DNA of 64,000 nucleotides from JACCZX01 sp963829995 (GTDB taxonomy: Bacteria > Pseudomonadota > Gammaproteobacteria > Burkholderiales > Burkholderiaceae_F). Below, piece by piece: positions 7,762 through 15,429 of this stretch. The stretch spans positions 124,001 through 188,000 of the forward strand of contig CAWHKW010000031.1 of the NCBI GenBank assembly GCA_963829995.1, read 5' to 3'. Position 1 is the first letter of the stretch; the number at the start of each line of letters is the position of its first letter. The notes under the pieces were generated by a model. The model made no database searches. It was not told the DNA's origin and worked only from the letters and a program-made list of their open reading frames with translations. The position numbers were made by a program, and so were the translations under genes.

Positions 7762-8868
7762 GTGTCCTCGATCGACGAGCGCGTTGCGCGCGCGCTTCAC
7801 CACAGCAGCCAATCGACCGCGTTCGGCGAGGCCTTTGTGCCGCCGATCGTCAACACCTCGGTTTACCGTCTGGCCGCAGATCCCAGCGGGCCGTATCAGT
7901 ACGCACGCTGGGGCAACCCAACATGGAGCGCGCTGGAAGACGCGCTTTCGATTCTCGAAGATGCCGAGACGATCACATTTCCCTCGGGCATGGCCGCGAT
8001 CGCTTCGGTGCTCTATGGCGTTCTGAAGTCAGGCGACCGCATTCTGCTGCCGTCCGACGGCTACTACACGGTGCGCGTATTTGCTGAAAAGTATCTGCTG
8101 CCGATGGGAGTTGTTGTCGAAACATGCGCGACGGGCGAGGTCGCAGCACGTGCGCTCGGTGGATACAAGCTAGTGTGGATTGAAACCCCTTCGAATCCCG
8201 GCCTCGATCTCGCTGACATTGGCGCCGTCGTTCGAAACGCGAAAGCAGCCGGCGCGATCGTCGCGGTCGATAACACGACGATGACGCCGCTCGGGCAACG
8301 CCCGCTCGACCTCGGCGCTGACATTGTTGTCTCTGCTGATACCAAGGCGCTGAATGGGCATTCCGACGTGCTGTTCGGGCACGTCAGCTCGCGCAGTTCC
8401 GAGCTAATCGGCGCTGTGCGAGATTGGCGCAAGGTCGCCGGTGCGGTGCCGGGTCCGCATGAGGCGTGGTTGGTGCATCGCGGTCTTGAAACACTCGAGC
8501 TCCGCTTTGCGCGGATGCGCTTTAACGCGCGGGTGCTGGCTGAACTTCTGGAAAAGCATCCAAAGGTCGTCGCGGTGCGCTATCCGGGGCTCGCGTCACA
8601 CCCGGCGCATCGATTGGCGCAGACGCAGATGACCGGTGGCGGAAGTCTGATCGCGCTCACGCTTGCAGACAAGGACGCCGCCGAGCGTTTCATACAGGGC
8701 TGCGCATTGATGCGCGAGTCGACGAGTTTCGGCGGAGTTCACACCTGCGCCGAGCGGCGCGCGCGCTGGGGCGATGCGGTCCCCGACGGCTTCGTTCGCG
8801 TCTCGGTGGGATGCGAGCCGAGCGAAGTACTGGTCAACGAGGTCGAGCGCGCGCTGAACGCAGCCTAA
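7762..8868 (+). CDS. PLP-dependent cystathionine beta-lyase/gamma-synthase family enzyme
   Basis: Encodes 368 residues from GTG at 7762, close to the usual family length. The fold-type-I trans-sulfuration signature is present: YARWGNPT near the N-terminus, FPSGMAAI for cofactor binding, and the Schiff-base lysine at about residue 195 in SADTKALNGHSD. The SFGGVHTCAERRARWG segment replaces the common SLGGVESLI motif. The family cleaves or forms cystathionine in methionine/cysteine metabolism. The best guess is cystathionine beta-lyase (MetC-like), but sequence alone does not separate beta-lyase from other members. It sits alone between the secreted cluster and a convergent ttcA operon. Confidence 0.8.
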   Translation: MSSIDERVARALHHSSQSTAFGEAFVPPIVNTSVYRLAADPSGPYQYARWGNPTWSALEDALSILEDAETITFPSGMAAIASVLYGVLKSGDRILLPSDGYYTVRVFAEKYLLPMGVVVETCATGEVAARALGGYKLVWIETPSNPGLDLADIGAVVRNAKAAGAIVAVDNTTMTPLGQRPLDLGADIVVSADTKALNGHSDVLFGHVSSRSSELIGAVRDWRKVAGAVPGPHEAWLVHRGLETLELRFARMRFNARVLAELLEKHPKVVAVRYPGLASHPAHRLAQTQMTGGGSLIALTLADKDAAERFIQGCALMRESTSFGGVHTCAERRARWGDAVPDGFVRVSVGCEPSEVLVNEVERALNAA

Positions 8869-8871
8869 GAA

Positions 8872-9759
8872 TTACGCAAAACGGATCACGTCAGCGGCTG
8901 CCTCTTCGTCACCGCTGCACGGCGGCTCATCGAACGCGATATCACCGCCGGTGTCGGGTCGGCCATCTGTGCGGAGCGCGGAGAAATCGAACAGACCACT
9001 GTCCATTAGGTGCGATGGCGTCACTCTCGCCAGCGCGTTGAATGTGTTTTCAACGCGCCCGGGATAGCGCTTCTGCCATTCGTTCAACATGCGCTTGATT
9101 TCCTGCCGCTTCAGATTGACTTGCGAGCCGCACAGGTTGCACGGGATGATCGGAAACGCCTTGACCTCGGCATAGCGCGCAAGATCGGCCTCTTCGACGT
9201 AAGCGAGCGGGCGGATCACGATGTGCTTGCCGTCATCCGATACCAGCTTCGGCGGCATCGCCTTCAATGTGCCGCCGTAGAACAAATTGAGGAAGAACGT
9301 TCCGAGGATGTCGTCTCGATGGTGACCGAGTGCAATCTTGGTTGCTCCGAGTTCACCGGCGACGCGATACAGAATGCCGCGCCGCAGACGTGAACACAAC
9401 GAGCACATCGTCTTGCCCTCGGCAATGACGCGCTTGACGATCGAGTAGGTGTCCTGCGCTTCGATATGAAACGCGACACCCTTGCGCGACAAGTACTCGG
9501 GCAGAATTTCTTCCGGAAATCCGGGCTGCTTCTGATCGAGGTTGACGGCCACGAGGTCGAAGTCGATAGGCGCGCGTTCACGCAGCAGCAGCAGCACGTC
9601 GAGCAGGCCATAGCTGTCCTTGCCGCCCGACACGCACACCATGACCTTGTCGCCGGCTTCGATCATGTTGAACTGCGTGATCGCCTGGCCGGTCAAGCGC
9701 AAAAGGCGCTTCTCGAGCTTGTTGTTCTCGAATGCAAGTTTCCTCAGCGGCGCGTTCAT
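8872..9759 (-). CDS. ttcA: tRNA 2-thiocytidine(32) synthetase TtcA
   Basis: Encodes 295 residues. TtcA thiolates C32 of certain tRNAs, using ATP to activate the base and an iron-sulfur cluster. The PP-loop SGGKDS is at about residues 43-48. The CxxC pairs CSLC and CNLC supply cluster or sulfur-carrier cysteines, and GHHRDD is the third family signature. It is the last gene of a three-gene operon with 4-bp stop/start overlaps (SDR, folB, ttcA). Confidence 0.93.
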   Translation of the reverse strand: MNAPLRKLAFENNKLEKRLLRLTGQAITQFNMIEAGDKVMVCVSGGKDSYGLLDVLLLLRERAPIDFDLVAVNLDQKQPGFPEEILPEYLSRKGVAFHIEAQDTYSIVKRVIAEGKTMCSLCSRLRRGILYRVAGELGATKIALGHHRDDILGTFFLNLFYGGTLKAMPPKLVSDDGKHIVIRPLAYVEEADLARYAEVKAFPIIPCNLCGSQVNLKRQEIKRMLNEWQKRYPGRVENTFNALARVTPSHLMDSGLFDFSALRTDGRPDTGGDIAFDEPPCSGDEEAAADVIRFA

Positions 9760-10151
9760 GTTTGGTCCTTGAACCGCATGATCTCGATTCCCACGGCGTC
9801 GACGTCGTCGTAGACATCCGACTTCTCGCTCGAAACGCGCACTGCGCGCACGGCCGGGTGCGCAAGCAAGGCGCGCGCAATGTCGTCGATCAGCGTCTCC
9901 TGCAAATTGATGTGCCCCTGTTCGACGCGGTGACTGATGGCGAGCCGAATGAAGTCGTAATCGACGACTTCATGAATCCGGTCATGGCGAGGCGTCGAAA
10001 GTGTGAGCGGAACGAACACATCGACGTTCAGAGCGATGCGCTGCGCTCCGTTTTTCTCGTGCGCGTGAACACCGATGTTGGCGTGCAGAACGTAGTTGCG
10101 CAGAAAGATCCTGCGGCAGTCAGCGAGGCGGGAATCGAGCAGCGCGGTCAT
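9756..10151 (-). CDS. folB: Dihydroneopterin aldolase FolB
   Basis: Encodes 131 residues. FolB converts dihydroneopterin to 6-hydroxymethyl-dihydropterin in folate synthesis. Recognisable features are the early LRNYVLHANIGVHAHEK strand-loop, the DYDFIRLAI helix, and LQETLIDDIARALL with the catalytic-region Glu. It overlaps the upstream SDR stop and the downstream ttcA start by 4 bp each, so the three are translated as a unit. The neighbouring SDR is of pteridine-reductase type, which fits a folate context. Confidence 0.88.
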   Translation of the reverse strand: MTALLDSRLADCRRIFLRNYVLHANIGVHAHEKNGAQRIALNVDVFVPLTLSTPRHDRIHEVVDYDFIRLAISHRVEQGHINLQETLIDDIARALLAHPAVRAVRVSSEKSDVYDDVDAVGIEIMRFKDQT

Positions 10152-10930
10152 CGCTCGGGTTGGGTCTCGGTCAGGAACATCACGTCGCGCGAGCTCGGCA
10201 CCAGGTGCTGGCCGCCGTCGACCAGCAACACGGTGCCCGTCACCGCCGCTGCATTTGCTAGGTAGACCGCCGCCCGCGCCACATCGTCGGGGGTGCTCGA
10301 TCGGTTAAGCGGAGTCCGACGATGCGCTTCTGCGAAACCAGCCTCGCTCTGCAGATTTGACGCGAGTGTGATGCCTGGCGCGATGCCAACGACCCGTACC
10401 TTTGGTGCCAGTGCGATCGCCAGCAGCTTTGTCGCCTCTTTCAGAGCCGCCTTCGACAGGGTGTACGAAAAAAAATCCGGATTCGGATTCTCGAGCTTTT
10501 GATCCAGCAAATTGATCACAACGCCGCGCGCGTCGTGCGCCAGGTGTTCGTGCAAAGAACGCGCCAGCATGATCGGCGCCGCCGTATTCGTTCGCATTGC
10601 ACGCAGAAGATGGTCAGCGCTGAAGCGCGCAACGTTGTCGTATTCGAACAGTGATGCATTGTTGACCACGCAAGTTACCGGCGCCAGCTCGTTGGAGCAT
10701 TCGGCGAGCAGGCTCAGTACACCGGGCTCTACTGCCAGATCGCGATTAACCGCGATTGCGCGTCGGCCGAGCGTTTCTATTTGCGCGACGGTGTCCAGTG
10801 CATCGTCGCGCGAAGTCGCGTAGTGAACCGCGACGTCCCAACCGTCTCGCGCTAACGCGAGCGCAATCTCGCGGCCGATGCGACGTGCACCGCCGGTGAC
10901 GAGCGCGGTGCGGTTTGAACTTTCAGGCAT
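10148..10930 (-). CDS. Short-chain dehydrogenase, pteridine reductase (FolM/PTR1)-like
   Basis: Encodes 260 residues from the ATG at 10930; the longer open frame runs over the divergent methyltransferase gene and is rejected. The dinucleotide motif reads TGGARRIG, with Arg where most SDRs have Gly, as in pteridine reductases. NNAS, a Tyr-x3-Lys active site (YTLSK) and LDQK complete the subgroup pattern. It probably reduces dihydropterin or dihydromonapterin, or dihydrofolate, with NADPH. It is first in the operon with folB and ttcA, which supports a pterin role. A general SDR activity is the alternative. Confidence 0.85.
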   Translation of the reverse strand: MPESSNRTALVTGGARRIGREIALALARDGWDVAVHYATSRDDALDTVAQIETLGRRAIAVNRDLAVEPGVLSLLAECSNELAPVTCVVNNASLFEYDNVARFSADHLLRAMRTNTAAPIMLARSLHEHLAHDARGVVINLLDQKLENPNPDFFSYTLSKAALKEATKLLAIALAPKVRVVGIAPGITLASNLQSEAGFAEAHRRTPLNRSSTPDDVARAAVYLANAAAVTGTVLLVDGGQHLVPSSRDVMFLTETQPER

Positions 10931-10993
10931 GGAAGCGTGGTTGCAAAGAACGTGGCGGCAGGCGCGAGAGTTTAACGGCAGTACGATGGATCG

Positions 10994-12143
10994 ATGACGC
11001 GTGTGCATTTGTCTATGCCGTTGCCGGACCGGGCTGCAATCGAACACAGCCAGCGTGTCGCGACGCACATCACCGCCGAGATCGAGCGCGCGGGCGGCTG
11101 GATTCCGTTCGACCGCTACATGCAACTGGCGCTGTACGCGCCGCAGCTTGGCTACTACGCTGCCGGTGCGCGCAAGTTCGGTGATTCGGCGGCGGGCGGT
11201 GACTTTGTGACCGCACCTGAAATATCGCCGCTGTTTGCGCAGGCGCTGGCGCAACAAGTCGCTCAATTGTTCGAGCAAGTGCCGGCACGCATCGTCGAAT
11301 TCGGTGCCGGTTCCGGAGTGCTGGCGTCCGATCTGATGGCGGCGCTTGCACAGAGGAAAGTCGCGCTTGAAAGCTATTCGATTGTCGAAGTGTCAGCCGA
11401 CTTGACCGATCGGCAGCGTCAGCGGCTGCAGAGTGCGCCGATAGAGTGGTTGAGCGGACCGCCCGAGGGAATTCGAAGGCGTCATGCTGGCCAACGAAGT
11501 GCTCGACGTGATGCCGGTCAAGCTTTTTGTGAAGCGCGATGGCGCCACGCTTGAGCGCGGGGTAGTGGCTCGATCCGACGGCTTCGCATTCGATGAGCGC
11601 TGTGCAGGTGATGACCTTGCCGCCGCGGTGAGGGGGATCGAAAGCGATTTCGGTGCATTGCCGGAGGGTTATGCATCCGAGGTGAACTTGATTGCCGAAG
11701 GCTGGATGCGGTCAAGCGCGCAATGGCTTGCGCGCGGCGCGCTGCTCGTCATCGACTACGGTTTTCCGCGGCGCGAGTACTACCACCGACAGCGATTGAT
11801 GGGCACCGTCATGTGCCACTTTCGCCATCACGCGCACAGCGACCCGCTATGGATGGCGGGCCTGAACGACGTGACTGCGCACGTGGACTTCTCTGCGATG
11901 GCAGCGGCGGCGCACGCCGCCAGTCTTGACGTGCTGGGTTACACGTCGCAAGCGCACTTTCTTCTGAACTGCGGTGTGCTCGATCAACTGCAAGGACAGC
12001 ACACGCCGCAGAATTCGAGCGCGGTGCAGCGGCTGGTGTCCGAAGCTGAAATGGGCGAGCTGGTGAAAGTGCTGATGGTCGGCCGCGGTGTGCAGGGCCC
12101 GCTGATCGGCTTCGCGCGCGGCGATCGCCTGCACTCGCTGTAG
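10994..12143 (+). pseudogene. MidA/NDUFAF7-family SAM-dependent methyltransferase, frameshifted
   Basis: The first frame carries the N-terminal half of a class I methyltransferase: GGWIPFDRYMQLALYAPQLG, GDFVTAPEISPLF, and the SAM loop VEFGAGSGVLASDL. After PEG (11462-11470) the frame is lost because of one extra A. The continuation FEGVMLANEVLDVMPVKLF and IDYGFPRREYYH is in the +1 frame from 11472 to the stop at 12143. Deleting one A from GGAATTC gives an uninterrupted protein of about 382 residues, normal for the family. Its mitochondrial homologue methylates a complex I subunit; the bacterial substrate is not certain. It is divergent from the SDR-folB-ttcA operon. Confidence 0.85.
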
Positions 12144-12165
12144 CGCTGCGTAAACTGGCACGCAA

Positions 12166-12357
12166 ATGAAGTGGTTGTTGACGACTTTCATCGCATTGCT
12201 GGTGCTGACCGCGTTGCAACCATGGCTAAGCCGCCTCGGCATTGGCCGGCTGCCGGGCGATCTGCGCTTCACGCGCAACGGGCGCGAATACGTGCTGCCG
12301 TTTACCAGCACGATTGTTTTATCGCTGCTGTTGATGCTACTGGCGCAGTTGATCTAG
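12166..12357 (+). CDS. DUF2905 family small membrane protein
   Basis: Encodes 63 residues with two transmembrane helices separated by a short polar loop (LGIGRLPGDLRFTRNGREY), the DUF2905 hallmark. It starts 22 bp after the methyltransferase stop, so it is probably cotranscribed. Its 3' end overlaps the convergent cca gene by 21 bp. The family function is unknown. Confidence 0.8.
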   Translation: MKWLLTTFIALLVLTALQPWLSRLGIGRLPGDLRFTRNGREYVLPFTSTIVLSLLLMLLAQLI

Positions 12358-13476
12358 CGCAGACGGGCCTTGCAATTCACGGCCGACCGCGACGACGCGC
12401 GCCTGCCTGACTGCGCGTTGAATCTGGCTCGGATCGTTCCGATGCAAACTCGCAAGCGCGCCGGCATCGACTTCGCTCGCTACTTGCAGCGCTCGCCGAA
12501 AGCGCTCGGCCGAAACGTCTGCCGAGGCCTCGAATGCCTGCAACAGCCACTCAAACCTCTCGGGCCGGCGGAACGCATCGCTGCGTTCGAGCACTTCGAC
12601 GATTGCCGCCGAGGCCTCGGCGTTTTTCAGCGGCTCGCGCAACTCCACCAATAAACGCGCGAGTTGCGCAGCATCGTGCTGCATGCGCAGCTTGCCGAGA
12701 AAGTCGGAAACCGCGCGTGACGATCGGCAGGCACCAGCCAGAATTGCAAAGCGCGAGGGCAGCACCAGGTCGCGCTGCGCGGCACGGTCGAGCGCAGCGC
12801 TGGTCGGGCCCAGGTCTTCGAGCTCGGCGAACAGCCGGTCGATCAGCCCGCACGAGACGAGCACGTTCAACATGCGTGACGGCTTCGCTTCCATCAGCCC
12901 GCGCGAAATTTCCTGCATCACGCGTTCCGGCACGAGCGCATCGGCCTCGCCGTTGCGGACCATCTCGCGCATCAGCTCGGCTGTTTCCGGCGCTACCTTG
13001 AAGTTCGGAAAACGCGCAGCGAAACGCGCGACACGCAGTATGCGCACCGGGTCTTCGACAAACGCCGGACTCACATGCCGCAGAATGCCGGCGTCGAGAT
13101 CACGCTTGCCTTGATACGGATCGATCAACGCGCCGCCATCATCGAGCGCCATCGCGTTGATCGTCAGATCGCGCCGCTCCAGGTCCTGCTCGAGCGTGAC
13201 GTCGGGCGCGGCGTGTGCGACGAATCCCTTGTAACCGGGCGCCGTCTTGCGCTCGGTACGCGCCAGGGCGTACTCCTCATGCGTTTCCGGATGCAGGAAC
13301 ACCGGAAAATCCTTGCCGACCGGCTGGTACCCGAGTGCGGTCATCTCCTCAGGGCTCGAACCGACCACGACCCAGTCACGGTCGGTTTCCAGTGCGGCGT
13401 CCAAGTCGCCCATGTGACGGCGGGCGCTGCCGAGCAATTGATCGCGTACAAAGCCTCCGACTCGATACGCTTTCAA
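12337..13476 (-). CDS. cca: CCA-adding tRNA nucleotidyltransferase
   Basis: Encodes 379 residues. The enzyme adds CCA to tRNA 3' ends without a nucleic-acid template. The N-terminal nucleotidyltransferase domain is clear: YRVGGFVRDQLLG, DRDWVVVG with the metal-binding DxD, GKDFPVFLHP, RRDLTINAMA and EDPVRILRVARFAARF. Two oddities are visible. About 11 extra residues (including GDLDAALET) lie between LLG and DRDWVVVG compared with the E. coli protein. The C-terminal region is shorter than in E. coli Cca and lacks the HD/HDLGKG phosphohydrolase motif. It is last in the slt-NDUFA9-DUF3144-GST-cca gene line. Confidence 0.92.
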   Translation of the reverse strand: MKAYRVGGFVRDQLLGSARRHMGDLDAALETDRDWVVVGSSPEEMTALGYQPVGKDFPVFLHPETHEEYALARTERKTAPGYKGFVAHAAPDVTLEQDLERRDLTINAMALDDGGALIDPYQGKRDLDAGILRHVSPAFVEDPVRILRVARFAARFPNFKVAPETAELMREMVRNGEADALVPERVMQEISRGLMEAKPSRMLNVLVSCGLIDRLFAELEDLGPTSAALDRAAQRDLVLPSRFAILAGACRSSRAVSDFLGKLRMQHDAAQLARLLVELREPLKNAEASAAIVEVLERSDAFRRPERFEWLLQAFEASADVSAERFRRALQVASEVDAGALASLHRNDPSQIQRAVRQARVVAVGRELQGPSALDQLRQ

Positions 13477-13485
13477 GATAGGACC

Positions 13486-14145
13486 CTAGGTCTCGATTGT
13501 TTCAGGTTCCGCTTTGGCCGCTGCGATCCACTGCTGCATCGGCGGCAACCCCAACACACTTTCTGAATACGCCGCGAGCAACGGGGAAAGCTTGACGCCG
13601 TATGTGGCAAAGCGTGTCACGACCGGTGCGTAAAACGCATCGGCAATCGAAAAACTTCCGAACAGCATCGGGCCGCCCTGTGCCAGGCAATCGCTCCACA
13701 CCGAATGGATGCGTGCGACGTCAGCGGCGACCTCCGGGATACGAAGCGCGGCCTGCCCTTTATCTGCGTCCCGCGACCGGATGTCCATCGGCATGTACGT
13801 GCGAAGAGCGGCAAAGCCCGCGTGCATCTCCGCCACCACCGAGCGTGCTTGCGCGCGCGCCTTCACATCGCGCGGCCACAGCATGGCGGCGCCGCCATCG
13901 CGCTCGCTGACCTTTTCGTTGATGTATTCGCAGATCGCGAGTGAATCGAACACGGTCAAGTCGCCATCGATCAAGCACGGCACGCGTCCGCTCGGTGAAT
14001 ACCGAAGAATCTTTTCGTGGGTTTCTGGGCGGTCCAAAACAATGTTGGTCTCGTCGAAAGCCACTCCGGCCTGTTTCATCGCCAGCCACGGCCGCAGCGA
14101 CCACGACGAATAGTTCTTGTTGCCGATCACTAAAGTCAGGCTCAT
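13486..14145 (-). CDS. Glutathione S-transferase family protein
   Basis: Encodes 219 residues, full length for a cytosolic GST. The N-terminal thioredoxin-like half has NYSSWSLRPWLAM (likely Ser catalytic residue), RVPCLIDG with the cis-Pro, and DSLAICEYI for glutathione binding. The all-helical C-terminal half contains FSIADAFYAPVV. It probably conjugates or reduces small electrophiles; the substrate cannot be predicted. It overlaps the DUF3144 gene by 4 bp and lies 10 bp from cca. Confidence 0.85.
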   Translation of the reverse strand: MSLTLVIGNKNYSSWSLRPWLAMKQAGVAFDETNIVLDRPETHEKILRYSPSGRVPCLIDGDLTVFDSLAICEYINEKVSERDGGAAMLWPRDVKARAQARSVVAEMHAGFAALRTYMPMDIRSRDADKGQAALRIPEVAADVARIHSVWSDCLAQGGPMLFGSFSIADAFYAPVVTRFATYGVKLSPLLAAYSESVLGLPPMQQWIAAAKAEPETIET

Positions 14146-14435
14146 TGAGGTTTTCCCGTCATCCCACCCCGGTACACCGGCTCGATCTCCTTGATGTTCT
14201 CGCGAAACATCGTTTCGTACTCGTTGCGAAAGTACGCAGCCGCGGCGTCGACCGACTGACCTCGCTGCTCGTCGCTGGTCAGCCAGTTGAACGCGTTATA
14301 GCGCGCTGCTGCGTACATCAGCACCGCGCGCACCCAGTCGGGCGAGTACTGATCGCCCATTTCGTTCGCGAGAGTGACAAAGCGGTCGGCCGCTTCCAGA
14401 AAATCATCGGGGATTTCGTATTTCTGCACGGCCAT
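14142..14435 (-). CDS. DUF3144 family protein
   Basis: Encodes 97 residues. The segment FLEAADRFVTLANEMG followed by VRAVLMYAAARYNAFNW is the DUF3144 signature. It is a small, helical, soluble protein of unknown function. It overlaps the downstream GST by 4 bp. Confidence 0.8.
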   Translation of the reverse strand: MAVQKYEIPDDFLEAADRFVTLANEMGDQYSPDWVRAVLMYAAARYNAFNWLTSDEQRGQSVDAAAAYFRNEYETMFRENIKEIEPVYRGGMTGKPQ

Positions 14436-14445
14436 GATGTTTTAC

Positions 14446-15429
14446 TCAGCGTCCGGCTCGTGCGCGATACAGCCCAAAGCGGCTGCGAGCGTGTGTGCGC
14501 GACAGATACGCCGGCGCTTCGGCTTCCAGCGGAGTCATTTGGATTGCGAGCTCGGGTGCGGGACGGAACGGCTGCTCGGTGGCGACGTTATCGACCTTCA
14601 TCGAATCGAGATTGTCGCGCGACATCAGCGGCTCGCCGGGCAAGAGCTCCATTAGCATCGCTTGCACGCGCGCCAGGGCAGCGGGCAAGCCGATAACGGG
14701 ACGCGGATGTCCGCTCGCCGCGGCGGCAAAGGCGACCAGCTCACGCAGCTGATAAACGTGCGGACCGGCAAGTTCATAGATGCGCCCGAACGTAGCGCGA
14801 TCGTCGAGCGCGTTGACGAATGCATCGGCCACGTCGCCGACCCACACGGGCTGGAACCGCGCGTCGGCACCGCCAACCGGCAGCACCGGGAAAAATTTCG
14901 CGAGGGTTGCAAACAAATTCAGGAAGTTGTCTTCCGGCCCGAATACGACCGAAGGTCGGAAAATCGTCCAGTCCAGCCCTGAAGCTTGAACGACCGCGTC
15001 ACCGTCGCCCTTGCTGCGCTGATACATCGATGGACCTTTCGAATCGGCGCCCAGCGCGCTCATGTGCAGCAGCCGGTCGACGCCGCGCGCCACGCAAGTT
15101 GCGACGATGCGCCGCGGCAGCTCGACATGCGAGTCGGCAAACTCGCGGCCATACGACGAACCCGGCGCACCTCGCGATCCATGCAACACGCCGATCAGGT
15201 TGATCACGGCATCCTTGTCGCGGATCAGGTTGCTCAGCACTGCATCGTCATGCACGTCGCATTCGACGACATCGATCGTCGGCAGCAGGATCAGGTGCCG
15301 CGCCCGCGCACGCCGCCGGGTCGGCACCGTGACTCGCAAGCCGCGCGCCGTCAGCCGCGCGACGATGTGACGTCCGATGAAGCCGGCCCCGCCAATGACG
15401 AGGATGTTTGAATGTTCCGACGAGCGCAT
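14446..15429 (-). CDS. Complex I NDUFA9-like NAD(P)-binding epimerase-family protein
   Basis: Encodes 327 residues. An N-terminal Rossmann motif, VIGGAGFIGRHIV, is followed by INLIGVLHG, MSALGAD and YQRSKGDGD, placing it in the atypical SDR group with mitochondrial NDUFA9. It probably binds NAD(P)H. A role in respiratory-complex assembly or quinone-related chemistry is suggested only by homology. Start and the upstream lytic transglycosylase stop share one base (TGATG), so translation is coupled. Confidence 0.8.
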   Translation of the reverse strand: MRSSEHSNILVIGGAGFIGRHIVARLTARGLRVTVPTRRRARARHLILLPTIDVVECDVHDDAVLSNLIRDKDAVINLIGVLHGSRGAPGSSYGREFADSHVELPRRIVATCVARGVDRLLHMSALGADSKGPSMYQRSKGDGDAVVQASGLDWTIFRPSVVFGPEDNFLNLFATLAKFFPVLPVGGADARFQPVWVGDVADAFVNALDDRATFGRIYELAGPHVYQLRELVAFAAAASGHPRPVIGLPAALARVQAMLMELLPGEPLMSRDNLDSMKVDNVATEQPFRPAPELAIQMTPLEAEAPAYLSRTHARSRFGLYRARAGR

